This document shows, piece after piece, positions 34,701-44,438 of a stretch of DNA of 52,826 nucleotides; the stretch's first letter is position 1, and every line of letters starts with the position of its first letter. Below the pieces are notes generated by a model. That model saw nothing but the letters and a program-made list of their open reading frames with translations, was not told where the DNA came from and did not search any database. Both the position numbers and the translations under genes were made by a program. This DNA is from Lenisia limosa (lineage: Eukaryota > Breviatea), in the NCBI GenBank assembly GCA_001655205.1, contig LPNZ01008798.1:1-52826 (forward strand), given 5' to 3'.

Positions 34701-36498
34701 GTTAGATTCCGTCTTCTGCAAGGCTAAGTCATTGTTGAATCTCTCCGTCAATTCACGGATCTCGCTGTCCTTCAAGTCGCTGACATTAGCAACTGCTGTC
34801 TCTTTGGCTTCCTCAAGGGCACTAAGAGCACTGGCGTGCTTGACCTCCAGCGCCTCAGTCTTTTCGTCCATAATTCCAACAAGACGAAGCTTCTCAGCCT
34901 CATTGCTTTCAGCCATTTCAACAATTTTCTCCTTATGACCAGCCCGAAGCTGGTCCAGCTCTGCCTGGTGAGCAATTCTGACTTGGTTCAGCTCTTCAGC
35001 CGCGGCGGCAGTAACTTCGTCAATTGCAGATCGCGTCTGTTCCAATTTAGCTTCCAACTCTTCGGCACTTGATGACTGTGTTTCCACAAGCTGGTTCTGC
35101 AGGGGGGGGGGGGGGNNNNNNNNNNNNNNNNNNNNNNNNNNNNNNNNNNNNNNNNNNNNNNNNNNNNNNNNNNNGCCGATTCTATTCGAGACAATTGTGA
35201 GCAAACCTTTAAATTGGTTATCTCAGAGTCGGTTCGCGACTTTTCATCCTTTAACTCTTGATCTAAGCGATCTCGGCTTTCAGTCATTGTGTTCAATGCT
35301 GACTCAAGTTCAAAAACACGCTGCTTCATTTCTTCGATTTCATCACTCATTGACAAACCATCAGATGTGGCCATTTTCAAGGCTTCTGTCGTCGCTGTAA
35401 GTTTCCCTTCTGATGTGTTCAGTTGCTTTGACAACTCCAGAATCCGGTTGTCATTGTTCTCTTCGTTCCTTTTCTCTTCTTCCATTTGGAGCTTTGCGGC
35501 GGTGGTCAAGTCTTCAATCTTCTTCTCATATCCGGTGCGCAATGCCGCCATCTCCTCATATGACACACGCAATTCATCACTGACCTTATGAAGCCGAAGT
35601 TCCATTTCCGCCTTGGCCCCTTTCATGAAGATAAGCTCGTCCCTTTCCTGCCGGATAATATCGGCCTCGGTCTTGATCTTTTCTGATTTGGCATGTGCGG
35701 CGGCGGAATCCTGGTCAGCCGACTCTCGAAGTTTCGTCATCGCTTCCTGTTGCGTAAGATAGTTATATTTTAGTCTAAAATTTCATATTGCATATAAATA
35801 AAAGAAAACCAAATTTTTGCCTCGGGATAGTTTTCACTAATTAGAAGAGTTTTCCTCTCTCAAACTCCCAGCAACAAAAGAATGAAAGCAATGAGGAGAG
35901 AGGCTTTACTGAAAAAAGAATGTTCTCAGAGTTTTTTTTTTGAAATAATCCACAAAAAAGGAAAAATACAACGCACTCAAAGATGATACTGTTTGTAGTT
36001 TGCTTCAAACCAGCCTACCAGTGCCGCCAGAATAGAGGAGTACTCCTCTTGACATTCTTTCAATCTTTCAGTCAAAGCCTCGTTAGCCTCTTTCTCAATG
36101 CTCAACTTCTGAGCTTTATCTTCAACTTGAGCTTGACATGCTTCGAGATCTTTAGTTGCCTTAATAACTTCTTCATTTTTTGTGTCAAGGTCAGCGAGAG
36201 CCTGTTTGGTGGCTTCTTCAGCCAAGGCAACGCTGGCAACAGCACTTGAACGTTCTTGCTCCGACTGCTGTTGGTTCAGTTCAGCCTGCTTCCGACCATC
36301 TTCTGCCTCCTCAGCTCGAGCATTCATGGTTTGCATCCGGGTCAAGATACCTAAAGAGTCAACCACGAGGGCAGTTGTGTGACATCTAGAATAACATCAA
36401 TTATCCCGTCTTTGGGAGCACGTCTCACTTTTTGGGACTGTCGGCGGCTCAGGTTCGACAGTCGGAATCTTAACTTCATCCAGAGCTATGCTCTTCAT
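25785..36498 (-). CDS. Giant coiled-coil protein with C-terminal armadillo-like helical region
   Basis: Some 10.7 kb encode roughly 2,500-3,000 residues. The first exon reads MKSIALDEVKIPTVEPEPPT and joins to SILTRMQTMNARAEEAEDGR (36355 down). Then come long Ala/Glu/Lys-rich heptad exons: 35190-35740, a single exon of about 680 residues at 33070-35110, 32211-31230, and many smaller ones to 28850. After DLPPPKTVTVGEE a 38-nt intron (GTACAT...TTTAG) keeps frame into DSLITPSVDRVSSFRR and then GASQAPLSLST (28600-28700). From there the protein changes to Ala/Leu-rich helical repeats (SLRAAALLLANLCPN; RIGLGLALKALAVSP; ALSVLSAVCE) ending ...ATRVMARIQS at 25785. Four gaps fall inside. The last exons could instead be a separate gene, but no ATG is visible at the switch. 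A scaffold or tether role is inference; the family is not recognised. Confidence 0.7.
28031..28150. other. Assembly gap next to a G homopolymer (one of twelve gaps)
   Basis: Gaps of N lie at 895-952, 1449-1628, 5822-5863, 14863-14941, 28031-28150, 28415-28557, 30564-30653, 35116-35174, 39381-39488, 40888-40958, 42895-42984 and 51265-51326. Six directly follow a run of at least about nine G or C, and two follow long A or T runs. All four gaps inside the giant gene follow G/C runs located in introns. Confidence 0.95.
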
Positions 36499-37210
36499 CT
36501 AAAAAAAAATATCATCTCGGCAATGCTCAAATGCACTGTAAAATAAATGAATAAAACCATCCCCTTAAATTGCCATTCTCAGCTTCTCCCAGAAACACCA
36601 ATTCTATAATCAAGAGGACTGTTAATTAATTAGTGACAAATATAAAAATCTTCCAATTATTTGTGAATAACTGGTAATTCATTTAAACTATTTGTGCAAT
36701 ATGTCTAATAATTGGAAATACAAAAGAAGAGAAATAATCAGCAGGTAATGGTAAACCAGAATCTCTGCTCGGATCCAAAGCCAGTCTGTGTGTTTCAAAT
36801 ATTCACTAAAATTCCAAATAAAAAGGAGGATAAGATGAAAGGAAGAGAAAGAGGGGGATTTCCCTTGAAATACTATTTTAAATATTTTAAGCTTGAGGGC
36901 ATTTCCACTGCTGGGTGCCCAACAGAAACATCAAAAGCAGCCCAGCAGTTGTTCAATAAATGCTGGAGATAAAACATTGAAACCACCTTCAAACCATCTC
37001 GGTTGGTGTATTTCAATGGATTATTCTTGATCATTATCATCTACCATAGCTATGTTTAAGTGTAGATATTCTGTATCAATATTGTCCACGTGGAAGCCAG
37101 AGCTTGCATAACACCATACTATCATTTGGTTCATTTATATACTAAACATACAGTCAAATTAATGAAGATCTATCGAGAAAGTAACCAATTCAATTTATTC
37201 TTGACCATTA
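36499..37210. other. Stretch between two minus-strand genes, with a duplicated exon end
   Basis: AT-rich, about 710 bp. It holds a 91-bp copy (37021-37111) of the terminal-exon end at 37195-37286. A run of T on the minus strand directly before the ATG at 36498 ends in AG, making a strong 3' splice acceptor. This may be an intron rather than an intergenic region. Confidence 0.5.
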
Positions 37211-37286
37211 TCATCTACCATAGCTCTGTTTTAAGTGTAGATAATCTGTATCAATATTGTCCACGTGGAAGCCAGAGTTTGCATAA
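37021..37286. repeat. 91-bp direct repeat duplicating the end of the helical-repeat gene
   Basis: Copy A (37021-37111) and copy B (37195-37286) are offset by 174 bp and differ at a handful of positions plus one single-base indel. Copy B carries the last codons and stop of the minus-strand gene. Copy A keeps an equivalent open frame (minus strand, SGFHVDNIDTEYLHL) but, because of the indel, would end DDNDQE instead. Confidence 0.85.
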
Positions 37287-38680
37287 GGGTCCCAGCCAAC
37301 CAGTTCGGCCTTAGGGCACCACTCCCTATCCGGAGCAAAGGCCTCGAGAATTCGAATAGCAGGTTCATACTGTGCAATTCGTGCGCTAAGTGAGTCGCTG
37401 GCTGCAGTGTGACACACAGGAAACCACAGACCCTCAAATAGTATAGTATCATTTCCCATCAAACATACCTGATTCAATTAAGATGGACAAGCAATGGGCA
37501 AGGGATGGAACTGCGGGGTGGTTTGCGGTAACAGATGAGTCAAGAGCACTACACAATGCGAAAAGGGCGTCCAACACGCCAGACTGCGCAAGAATCAAGC
37601 CGCCGCCACGAATGGTTCCAATGTTTGCTGCCAACGTCGTGGCTGCCGCAGTGATGTGCCGGTCAAGGGACACGTCAAAATATGGGGTTACAACAGCTAT
37701 GCGGGGAGGAGTAACCAGCATGGCACGACCGGAGGCTGACTTGTCAGAAACACGCAGGGCAATGTTTCACTTACCAGCGAGAATAAAATGAGCAAAGAAA
37801 GATAGCGATGCAACAATAAGGTCAGTTGGAAGTCTTGATGGGTCACCAAACAAAAGTCCAAGCAAATGAAGTGGGAAGTCTTCCCTTGCTATTTGATCCG
37901 AAAGAGTGACTACAAAATGAGAACGGTATTCTAAAATGATCCCATGATCGTTTGTCTTACCATCCAGAGCAATGACATAGCCAAGCGCTTTAAGAATACC
38001 GACCAAAAGTGCCACGCATTGTGATGTGGACTGTAACGTTAGAGCAACTGCAGGCTCGACTGAATTGTACCCCCGTTGTTGTAAAGCGAGAAAACGCCTC
38101 CCCCTCACTTGGACAGAAACGCCTCCCCCTCACTTGGACAGACCCAGTCTCGTCTACAGCCCAGGCGTAGACCTGAATCACGGATTGGGCCGCTACCTTG
38201 CAGAGCTGTGCGATGATCCCAGACGTCTGAAGGCTCTCATTAAAGCCCTGAAGTGGATTCTTGAGCCCCTAAAAGCAAGTAATTACATAAAATGTTTCAG
38301 AAAATAATTCTTCTCAAATCCAATCCAATCACCCACTTCAACATTGATGGAATGACAATGAAATGCTAAGCTAGTCAAGAGGCGAGCGGCTGACGCGCAT
38401 GGTTCTTCCCCATTATGAAGAGCGCTTTGGAGAAGAGAAGGGACATCTGTCTTTGTAACCAGCCAAATAGCTCCTTTTCCTAGAAAAGTATAATTTGACA
38501 ACAGAGAGAGAGAGAGTGGGTGAGCTTACTATCTCGACAAAGTAACTCTGCAGTGAATACTGCAGCTCGTACGTCATTGCCCCAGATATGAGACTTAAAT
38601 ATTTTGAAGATATTTTGAGCTTCAGAGTCCAAAGAGGCTTCTGTAGTAACGGGAATGGTATCGTCCTCGTCCTCGCCCAT
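37211..38680 (-). CDS. Armadillo/HEAT-like helical-repeat protein, unidentified
   Basis: The start MGEDEDDTIPVTTEASLDSE is followed by helical exons: NIFKIFKSHIWGNDVRAAVF and ELLCRD (to about 38531), GAIWLVTKTDVPSLLQSALH with CASAARLLTSLAFHCHS (38330-38470), SLQTSGIIAQLCKVAAQSVI (38150-38260), PAVALTLQSTSQCVALLVGI (about 37965-38055), PLHLLGLLFGDPSRLPTDLI (37770-37910), ITAAATTLAANIGTIRGGGL with LDALFALCSALDSS (37470-37720), and a last exon ending HLKQSYGR (37211). The repeated short Leu/Ala helices with small turns fit armadillo or HEAT repeats, about 400 residues in all. No known family is recognised. It shares strand with the giant gene downstream, whose own C terminus is also helical-repeat-like, so the two may be one gene. 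The start codon lies 343 bp from the divergent citrate-carrier gene. Confidence 0.7.
38092..38141 (-). repeat. Perfect 25-bp tandem duplication spanning a splice donor
   Basis: The two units (38092-38116 and 38117-38141) are identical; on the minus strand each contains GTCCAAGTGAGGGGGAGG. The coding exon (…DETGSVQ) ends at the CAA before the first GTGAGG, so the donor is present twice, 25 bp apart. Joining from the first donor to CCTGCAGTTGC keeps the reading frame (PAVALTLQ). Confidence 0.9.
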
Positions 38681-39023
38681 GGCGTCTCCAAGCTAATTTT
38701 TGATAATTCTTGACGGTGGGTTTACTGGCAGTTACTGGTCACTAGTGGCAAGGCCAAGGGGCTGGCAAGGGGCTGGGAATCGGGCTTGGCTAAAAAGCTA
38801 AAAGGCAAACAACACGGACCGGATTAACCCAGCAACGCGGGGACCTTGTGGCACCCAGGTGGCACCTTGCCTGCACCCACAGCTTCACCAGCCGTTGCAC
38901 CATTTGCTTGCTTTTTAAGCCTTTGACAGCCCGTTGACTTAGGAGCATTCTTCCAGCTTTCCAGCTTCCAGCTTCAACGCTTCAACCTACTAGGCGTGAC
39001 ACCCTGACCTGCTACAACACAAC
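38681..39023. promoter_or_regulatory. Divergent intergenic region of the helical-repeat gene and the citrate carrier
   Basis: 343 bp, GC-richer than its surroundings, with near-tandem GGCAAGGGGCTGG units (38748-38780) and CTTCCAGCTT units (38950-38975). It must contain both promoters; no specific factor site is identified. Confidence 0.45.
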
Positions 39024-40688
39024 ATGGCCCCTCCTTCAACTTCTGTTGGTTAAATTGAGTGTAAAAACTTTTATTGCACTGTTACGTATTCACTTTACTT
39101 CGGTCAGGTGGTCAAACGTGGACCATTAAAATCCATCCTTGCAGGAGGCTTAGCTGGTGGAATAGAAATCACTGCATCCTACCCAACCGAGTATGTCAAA
39201 ACACAGCTGCAGCTTATGAAGCCAGGTCAATTCAGAGGTATTGTAATAGAGCCTCTTCGCTGTTTTAACTGTCAAGGTCCCGTTCATTGCGTTCAACAAA
39301 CAATCAAGAACCATGGATTCTTGGGAATGTATAGAGGGCTTGGCATGCTTGTAAGAGGAGGAGGAGGGGGGGGGGGGGGGNNNNNNNNNNNNNNNNNNNN
39401 NNNNNNNNNNNNNNNNNNNNNNNNNNNNNNNNNNNNNNNNNNNNNNNNNNNNNNNNNNNNNNNNNNNNNNNNNNNNNNNNNNNNNNNNGGCGTTTCGCTT
39501 CCTCTTTTATGAGCAGGTCGGGATTCTATTATATACTATTATATGAGCCATGTGTGTGAAACCTTTCCCTGTTAGTGCTGTAGCTATTAGAAAGAGCAAA
39601 AAAAAATCATTTTCTCATTCAGGGAGTATTATTTGAATTTAGGAGATTTACATATTAGGCTCGTAATATGTTGATGAAAGACGGAGAGTTATCACGTCCA
39701 CGAAGCTTTTGTGCTGGTCTCATTGCAGGTGTCGGTAAGAGCGTTCTTTTCTTCTGTTTTGTGCTCATTGTTCAGGAGAAGCTATTTTCGCAGTGTGTCC
39801 CATGGAAACTGTCAAAGTGATGATGATTGCTGACCAGAGAAGGGAAATTCCCCAGTATAGAGGTGAATAGCCAAAGAGAACAAGCAATGTAACACTTCAG
39901 GCCTTGTGCATGGCATTCGAAGCATGGTGTCCGAGCAGGGCTTCAGAGGAATCTATAGAGGACTTGCTGCTACGATTGTCAAGCAAGGTTCTAATCAGGT
40001 TAGCATTGGTTTGAATTGTGTTACTCTTTAGGCAATTCGTTTTCTTTTGTTCAATGAGTACAGAAAGTTTATCACTGGTGACACATCTTCAAAACTGCCT
40101 GTTCACCACAGGTTTGTTGATTGAGTTATACAACTGATGTATTAGCTTGTTAGGAGGAGCGGTTGCCGGAATGTCATCATGCGTGGTAAACACCCCAGTG
40201 GATGTCATTAAAACGAAGATGCAGGTGTGTTGTCAATATTTCAGAAATATATTTGTCTTTGAAGGTCTCATTTTATGTAGAGTATGGAGAGCTCCATGTA
40301 CAATAGCACTATTGACTGCATTCAACAAACATTCAGGGTGAGTCCAAGTGCCTATTTTAGTGTTACCAAAAACAATAATATATATGATTTGTAATAGGTA
40401 TATACTCTATGATGTGAGTACCCTGAGAGCTTTGTTAGTCTTATTTTTTAGAATCAAGGTGCACGTGGCTTCTACAGAGGTCTTGTTCCAAGACTTTCTC
40501 GTGTTTGTCTAGACTCTGCTCTAATCTTCACTCTCTATGACCAGGTAATGCAAAATTTATTCTGGTAAAATTCACTGATCAGGTCATTACTTTAATTGAC
40601 AGAGCTTGGTAGCCTTTCTGCATGGTTTATCTTATGTTTTTTTTTCTTTTTTGCATAATAGATCTTTGATGTTGATATGATTCAATGA
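39024..40688 (+). CDS. SLC25A1: Mitochondrial citrate/tricarboxylate carrier (SLC25A1 family)
   Basis: This inner-membrane carrier exchanges citrate for malate and supplies cytosolic acetyl-CoA. The start MAPPSTS (39024) joins across a short intron to [20 protein letters not shown]. All three carrier signatures are visible: [12 protein letters not shown] (39180), [11 protein letters not shown] (39799) and [11 protein letters not shown] (40195), each fitting P-x-[DE]-x-x-[KR]. Other strong matches to SLC25A1 are [20 protein letters not shown] followed by [10 protein letters not shown] (39940-40065), [20 protein letters not shown] (40460-40510) and LIFTLYDQ. The last exon gives IFDVDMIQ and a stop at 40688. 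Part of the first repeat is lost in the gap 39381-39488. At least seven introns are present. Confidence 0.95.
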
Positions 40689-41242
40689 GCTATTTTAGAT
40701 GATGCTTCACATCGAGGATACATTTCAGATGTCTTTGTTTTCCACTTTTGCCGCGATAGAAACGCCAGTTGAAAAAATTAGTAGTTGGGTTACATATTCC
40801 TCCTAGCTTCTACCCTTACACAAAAACCCTGACTCACACATTTTTACTAGATGTGGACCCTCCACCCAACTGCCACCCCCCCCCCCCNNNNNNNNNNNNN
40901 NNNNNNNNNNNNNNNNNNNNNNNNNNNNNNNNNNNNNNNNNNNNNNNNNNNNNNNNNNGCCTTGGCTTTGACAACAGTAAATTAAAATCACGCAAGATAC
41001 GCTCGGTTTTGGCTCTATTTGTGGTTTATTTGAGCCAGTTTCTGGGTTGTCACCCTGCTTTTAACAGTGTATGCCGGGACATGGGTCAGAGAGACCTTGT
41101 CCGGGATGGGGGGTTGGGCGAGGTTGCTCAACCTGAGAACTGATTTAGCGTTATATTAATGTTTTTCACTGATCAGAGCATAATGCATTAGAAACTTCTA
41201 TCTTGAAATTACACCAAACACTAAATCCAAAAATAAACTACC
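40689..41242. other. Convergent 3' spacer between citrate carrier and ABCF2
   Basis: About 555 bp containing an assembly gap (40888-40958) directly after a C homopolymer. I see no exon or RNA gene in it. Confidence 0.5.
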
Positions 41243-44166
41243 TTACGCCAGTCCCATATCCTTCTTAAGCTGCTCTTTGTACATACGGATGTCACTATGC
41301 CATTTGGTCAGCTTGCCATCACCACAAATCCAAATTTCCTTTGCAACCTGCAACCGTGACAAGAGGCACTTTAAATGGTTTCAAACCTGGTCAATGAGTC
41401 GGAAGTCATGAGACACGAGAACCATTCCTCCATTCCACGCGTTGACTGCCTCCGCCAGTGAATCAATCATTTCGGTTGACAAATGGTTTGTAGGCTAAAA
41501 ATATTAATTATACTTCACTAAAATAATAAAAACAGGGTGAAATTCATAGGCAAACCTCATCAAGGAGGAGGAGGTGGGGATGTTGCATTGATATCCAGGC
41601 AAAAACAATTTGAGATTTCTGACCATCAGACAACTGACTAATCTAAAGATATCAGATGGCACGGAATTGCCAAAAATAACTAAGGGAAGAATAAGGCAAA
41701 TGTTTGTCAACTGAATGTTGCAATCAATAAAACAGTACAACCACTAACAGGAGTAGTTTGTTCCTTTCCAGTGATACCGAATCGTCCCAATTGAGATCTC
41801 ATTTTTTCAAGTTCCTTCACCTGAAAAGTCACAGACAAAAAATAACTTACTTGAGGGAACTCATCCATCATGTATTGCAGTGGGCATTTGTCCATGTCAA
41901 GCTTGAAGGTCAAAAATATCCAGAAAAATGTGACCAACCTGTTCCTCTGAATGCTGATGATAGCGTGCGATTTTGAGGTGAGAGTGCCTGCGAATCATAC
42001 CATCAGTAGGGATGAGCTCCGTATGCATCAGCTAAGGGGTAACCTATCCGCCTGAAAGCAAGGACAAACCTTGAGAAGGGTAGATTTGCCACCACCATTC
42101 TTTCCAACAAGCGCAATTCGACTGTCAAGATCTACTCCAAACTCCAGGTTTCTGGGTGTTTAGTGAATGTGATCTACCAACCTGAAGAGCTCAGGACTGT
42201 TGGGGTAGCCAAAAGCGGTGTTGTTGAACTGGAGAATTGGGGGAGGAAGCTTGCTACACTCAGGGAAGAACAGGGAAATGGTACGGTCACGTTGGGGCTA
42301 AATGGTGAGATGGCTCAACCTATCAAAAACCAACCTTAAGCGTAAGACCCTTCTCAACCATCTTGGCCAGAGTTTTCTCTTTGCTTTGAGCTTGACGGGC
42401 CATTTTGCGGTTACCATGACCAAAGCGAGCAATATACTCCTGAATTGTCAGACCAAGATACCATTCTGAATGAGGGGAGGATCTGTGGGCTAACCTTCAT
42501 ATGAGAAATGTCTTCCTGTTCTTTGTCATGTTTTCTTTGTTGGTTAAGCTCCAGGTCAGCGCGAGCTTGAACGTAGGAGTCAAAGTTACCTGAAGAGTAA
42601 GGTATGAATTTGACACATTTGAAACAGATGGTTAGGTATGCTGGGGAGGCACGCAGCAAGCTGTGTGCACAGAGTTGTAAGGCAAATGATTGGGTGAAGT
42701 AATACTATATTATAATCCAATATCTCTTAGAAGTGTGATGGTGTGGACGGTTTATACATCTTTATTTTTTATTTTTCATTGCTATATCCATCCAACATAC
42801 CACCATAGTACATCAGCTTCTTAAGATGGAGATGAATGATGTTGGTGCAGACAGTGTTGAGGAAGTCCTAGATTATCAAAAAAAAAAAAAAAAANNNNNN
42901 NNNNNNNNNNNNNNNNNNNNNNNNNNNNNNNNNNNNNNNNNNNNNNNNNNNNNNNNNNNNNNNNNNNNNNNNNNNNNNNNNNNNTTTTTTACTCATAATA
43001 AAGTCTGGTTCCTCACCTGAGAATGGGAAACAAGAAGAAGAATCTTACTGTAACGTGAGAGGAAATCTTCAAGCCACACAACGGCCTCAAGGTCTAGGGG
43101 GGAAGTAAGGTTGTCACCTGGGATACTAGTCTAGTCTATTGATCATTAAGTTGAAATGCACCAACCAAGATGGTTTGAAGGTTCATCAAGAAGAAGCATG
43201 GTGGGGGCCTATATTGTTAGAAAACTATTTTCAATCACTTTACCTTCAACAGCGCCTTTGCAAGAGAAATACGCATTCTCCAACCACCAGAGAACTCAGA
43301 AGTGGTCTATGTGGTAAAGAGGAATCCCTAAAGACAAGGAAATAAAACCAAGTCACAGACCTTCTTCATCATGACTTTGGTGAAGCCAAGACCATGAAGA
43401 ATTTCGGAACCGCGAATACGAAGAACGTCAGTGTCAAGGTTGTCAAGATCCTCGTAGGCTGAACAAGAGTTAGAACGCCTTGGTAGAATACTCAAGAGGA
43501 TTAAGTTGCAGACCTTGATGGAGCTGATCTTCAATCTCCGGAGAGGGGTCGGCATAAGAAGAAAGCTCCTCAGCAAGCTCCTATTCAAGGTAATATCGTT
43601 GTAACCAATAAACATTCAATGTTATAATACATAAGATCTCTTAAAAAACCCAAAAAATTATCACCTTTTCTCATTGACTACTCATCTCTGCTTCATGGCC
43701 ACCTCCAAACCTCAAGTCTCTCTTTCTGGGTTTCAACATCGTCCATCACTGCCTCAATAGGGGTCAAGTCTGTCTTGGGATATTCACCATCAAGCATATA
43801 AACGTCAATGTGATCCGGGAGGGGAACTTCTCGAGAGGCAATCGCACGCAGGAGGGTGGATTTACCTAGACAATAGGAAGTGAAATCAAGGTAGGGAAAC
43901 TAACCAGCGCCATTTGGGGCCAATAGACCATATCTACGTCCATGATTGAGGGTTAAAACACAGTCTTCGACGAGGACACGGCCATGGAACTCCAGGGAAA
44001 AGCCTTCAACGCGGACATCACGTGCAAGAGCCTGGGACGCAAGAACACCTGTAACATTGCGATCAGAAATTTCAATTGGGGTCTCCTCTTCCTTAGCGGC
44101 AAGCTTAGGCGCAACCTCCTTTTCCTTCTTTCCCTTTCCGGAACGCTTTCCCTTCTTTGGAGCCAT
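41243..44166 (-). CDS. ABCF2: ABC-F family ATPase, ABCF2 type
   Basis: A soluble twin-ATPase of the ABC-F class, which has no membrane domain and acts on ribosomes. The basic N terminus [18 protein letters not shown] leads to [20 protein letters not shown], characteristic of ABCF2. Domain 1 has Walker A APNGAGKST (split by an intron near 43905), the signature [15 protein letters not shown] (about 43250-43300) and Walker [12 protein letters not shown] (about 43185). Domain 2 has [13 protein letters not shown] (42075-42120), [20 protein letters not shown] (41580-41640) and LLLLDE. The end ...[19 protein letters not shown] through [13 protein letters not shown] and a stop at 41243 matches other ABCF2 proteins. 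At least twelve introns are present. The gap 42895-42984 falls in an intron or small exon between Walker B and the linker. One intron (about 42592-42801) is mostly dispersed repeat A. Confidence 0.96.
42641..42790 (+). repeat. Dispersed repeat A, copy 2, inside an ABCF2 intron
   Basis: This closely matches copy 1 at 13875-14025 from GTATGCTGGGGAGGCACGCA to ATTGCTATAT. It makes up about 150 of the roughly 210 bases of the intron between the exons encoding [11 protein letters not shown] and [14 protein letters not shown], so the intron is largely made of repeat. Confidence 0.8.
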
Positions 44167-44438
44167 TTTAGAGCCAAAAAACTATTACAGGTGTTCAACA
44201 GGCCAATCAAACACTGAAAGGCCGAGAAAGGCCAACCTTGAACTTGAAGACTGAAAGCTAGGAGGCATGGGGTAGTAGAATATATTATATCTGGGGAAAC
44301 GAGGTCTTGTGTAATAGTCGCTCTTCTAGAACTTCCTTGTTCCTTGTCGTCGCTGGTCGTCGAAGAGATTAGAGACAGTTAAGAGATTGGGAGATTGGAG
44401 CATTGGAGGAGATAAGGGAGGATAAGAGAAGAATAGAT
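44167..44438. promoter_or_regulatory. Divergent promoter region of ABCF2 and the COMMD1-like gene
   Basis: 272 bp between two divergent start codons. It contains CATGGGGTAGTAGAATATAT followed by CTGGGGAAACGAGGTCTTGT (44266-44305), which matches 11946-11985 near the start of the acidic-protein gene. A Ser/Arg-coding-like GAGATTGGAG repeat lies just upstream of the plus-strand start. Confidence 0.5.

Noticed and set aside
33402-34938. Several long plus-strand open frames opposite the giant coiled-coil exon (for example 34259-34666)
   Set aside because: They are antisense to a clearly heptad-patterned minus-strand protein, show Ser/Leu/Ala-rich shadow composition, and overlap each other in different frames.
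36712-36972. 86-residue plus-strand open frame
   Set aside because: Lys/Asn-rich in AT-rich spacer, no splice partners or family match; strand context does not support a gene here.
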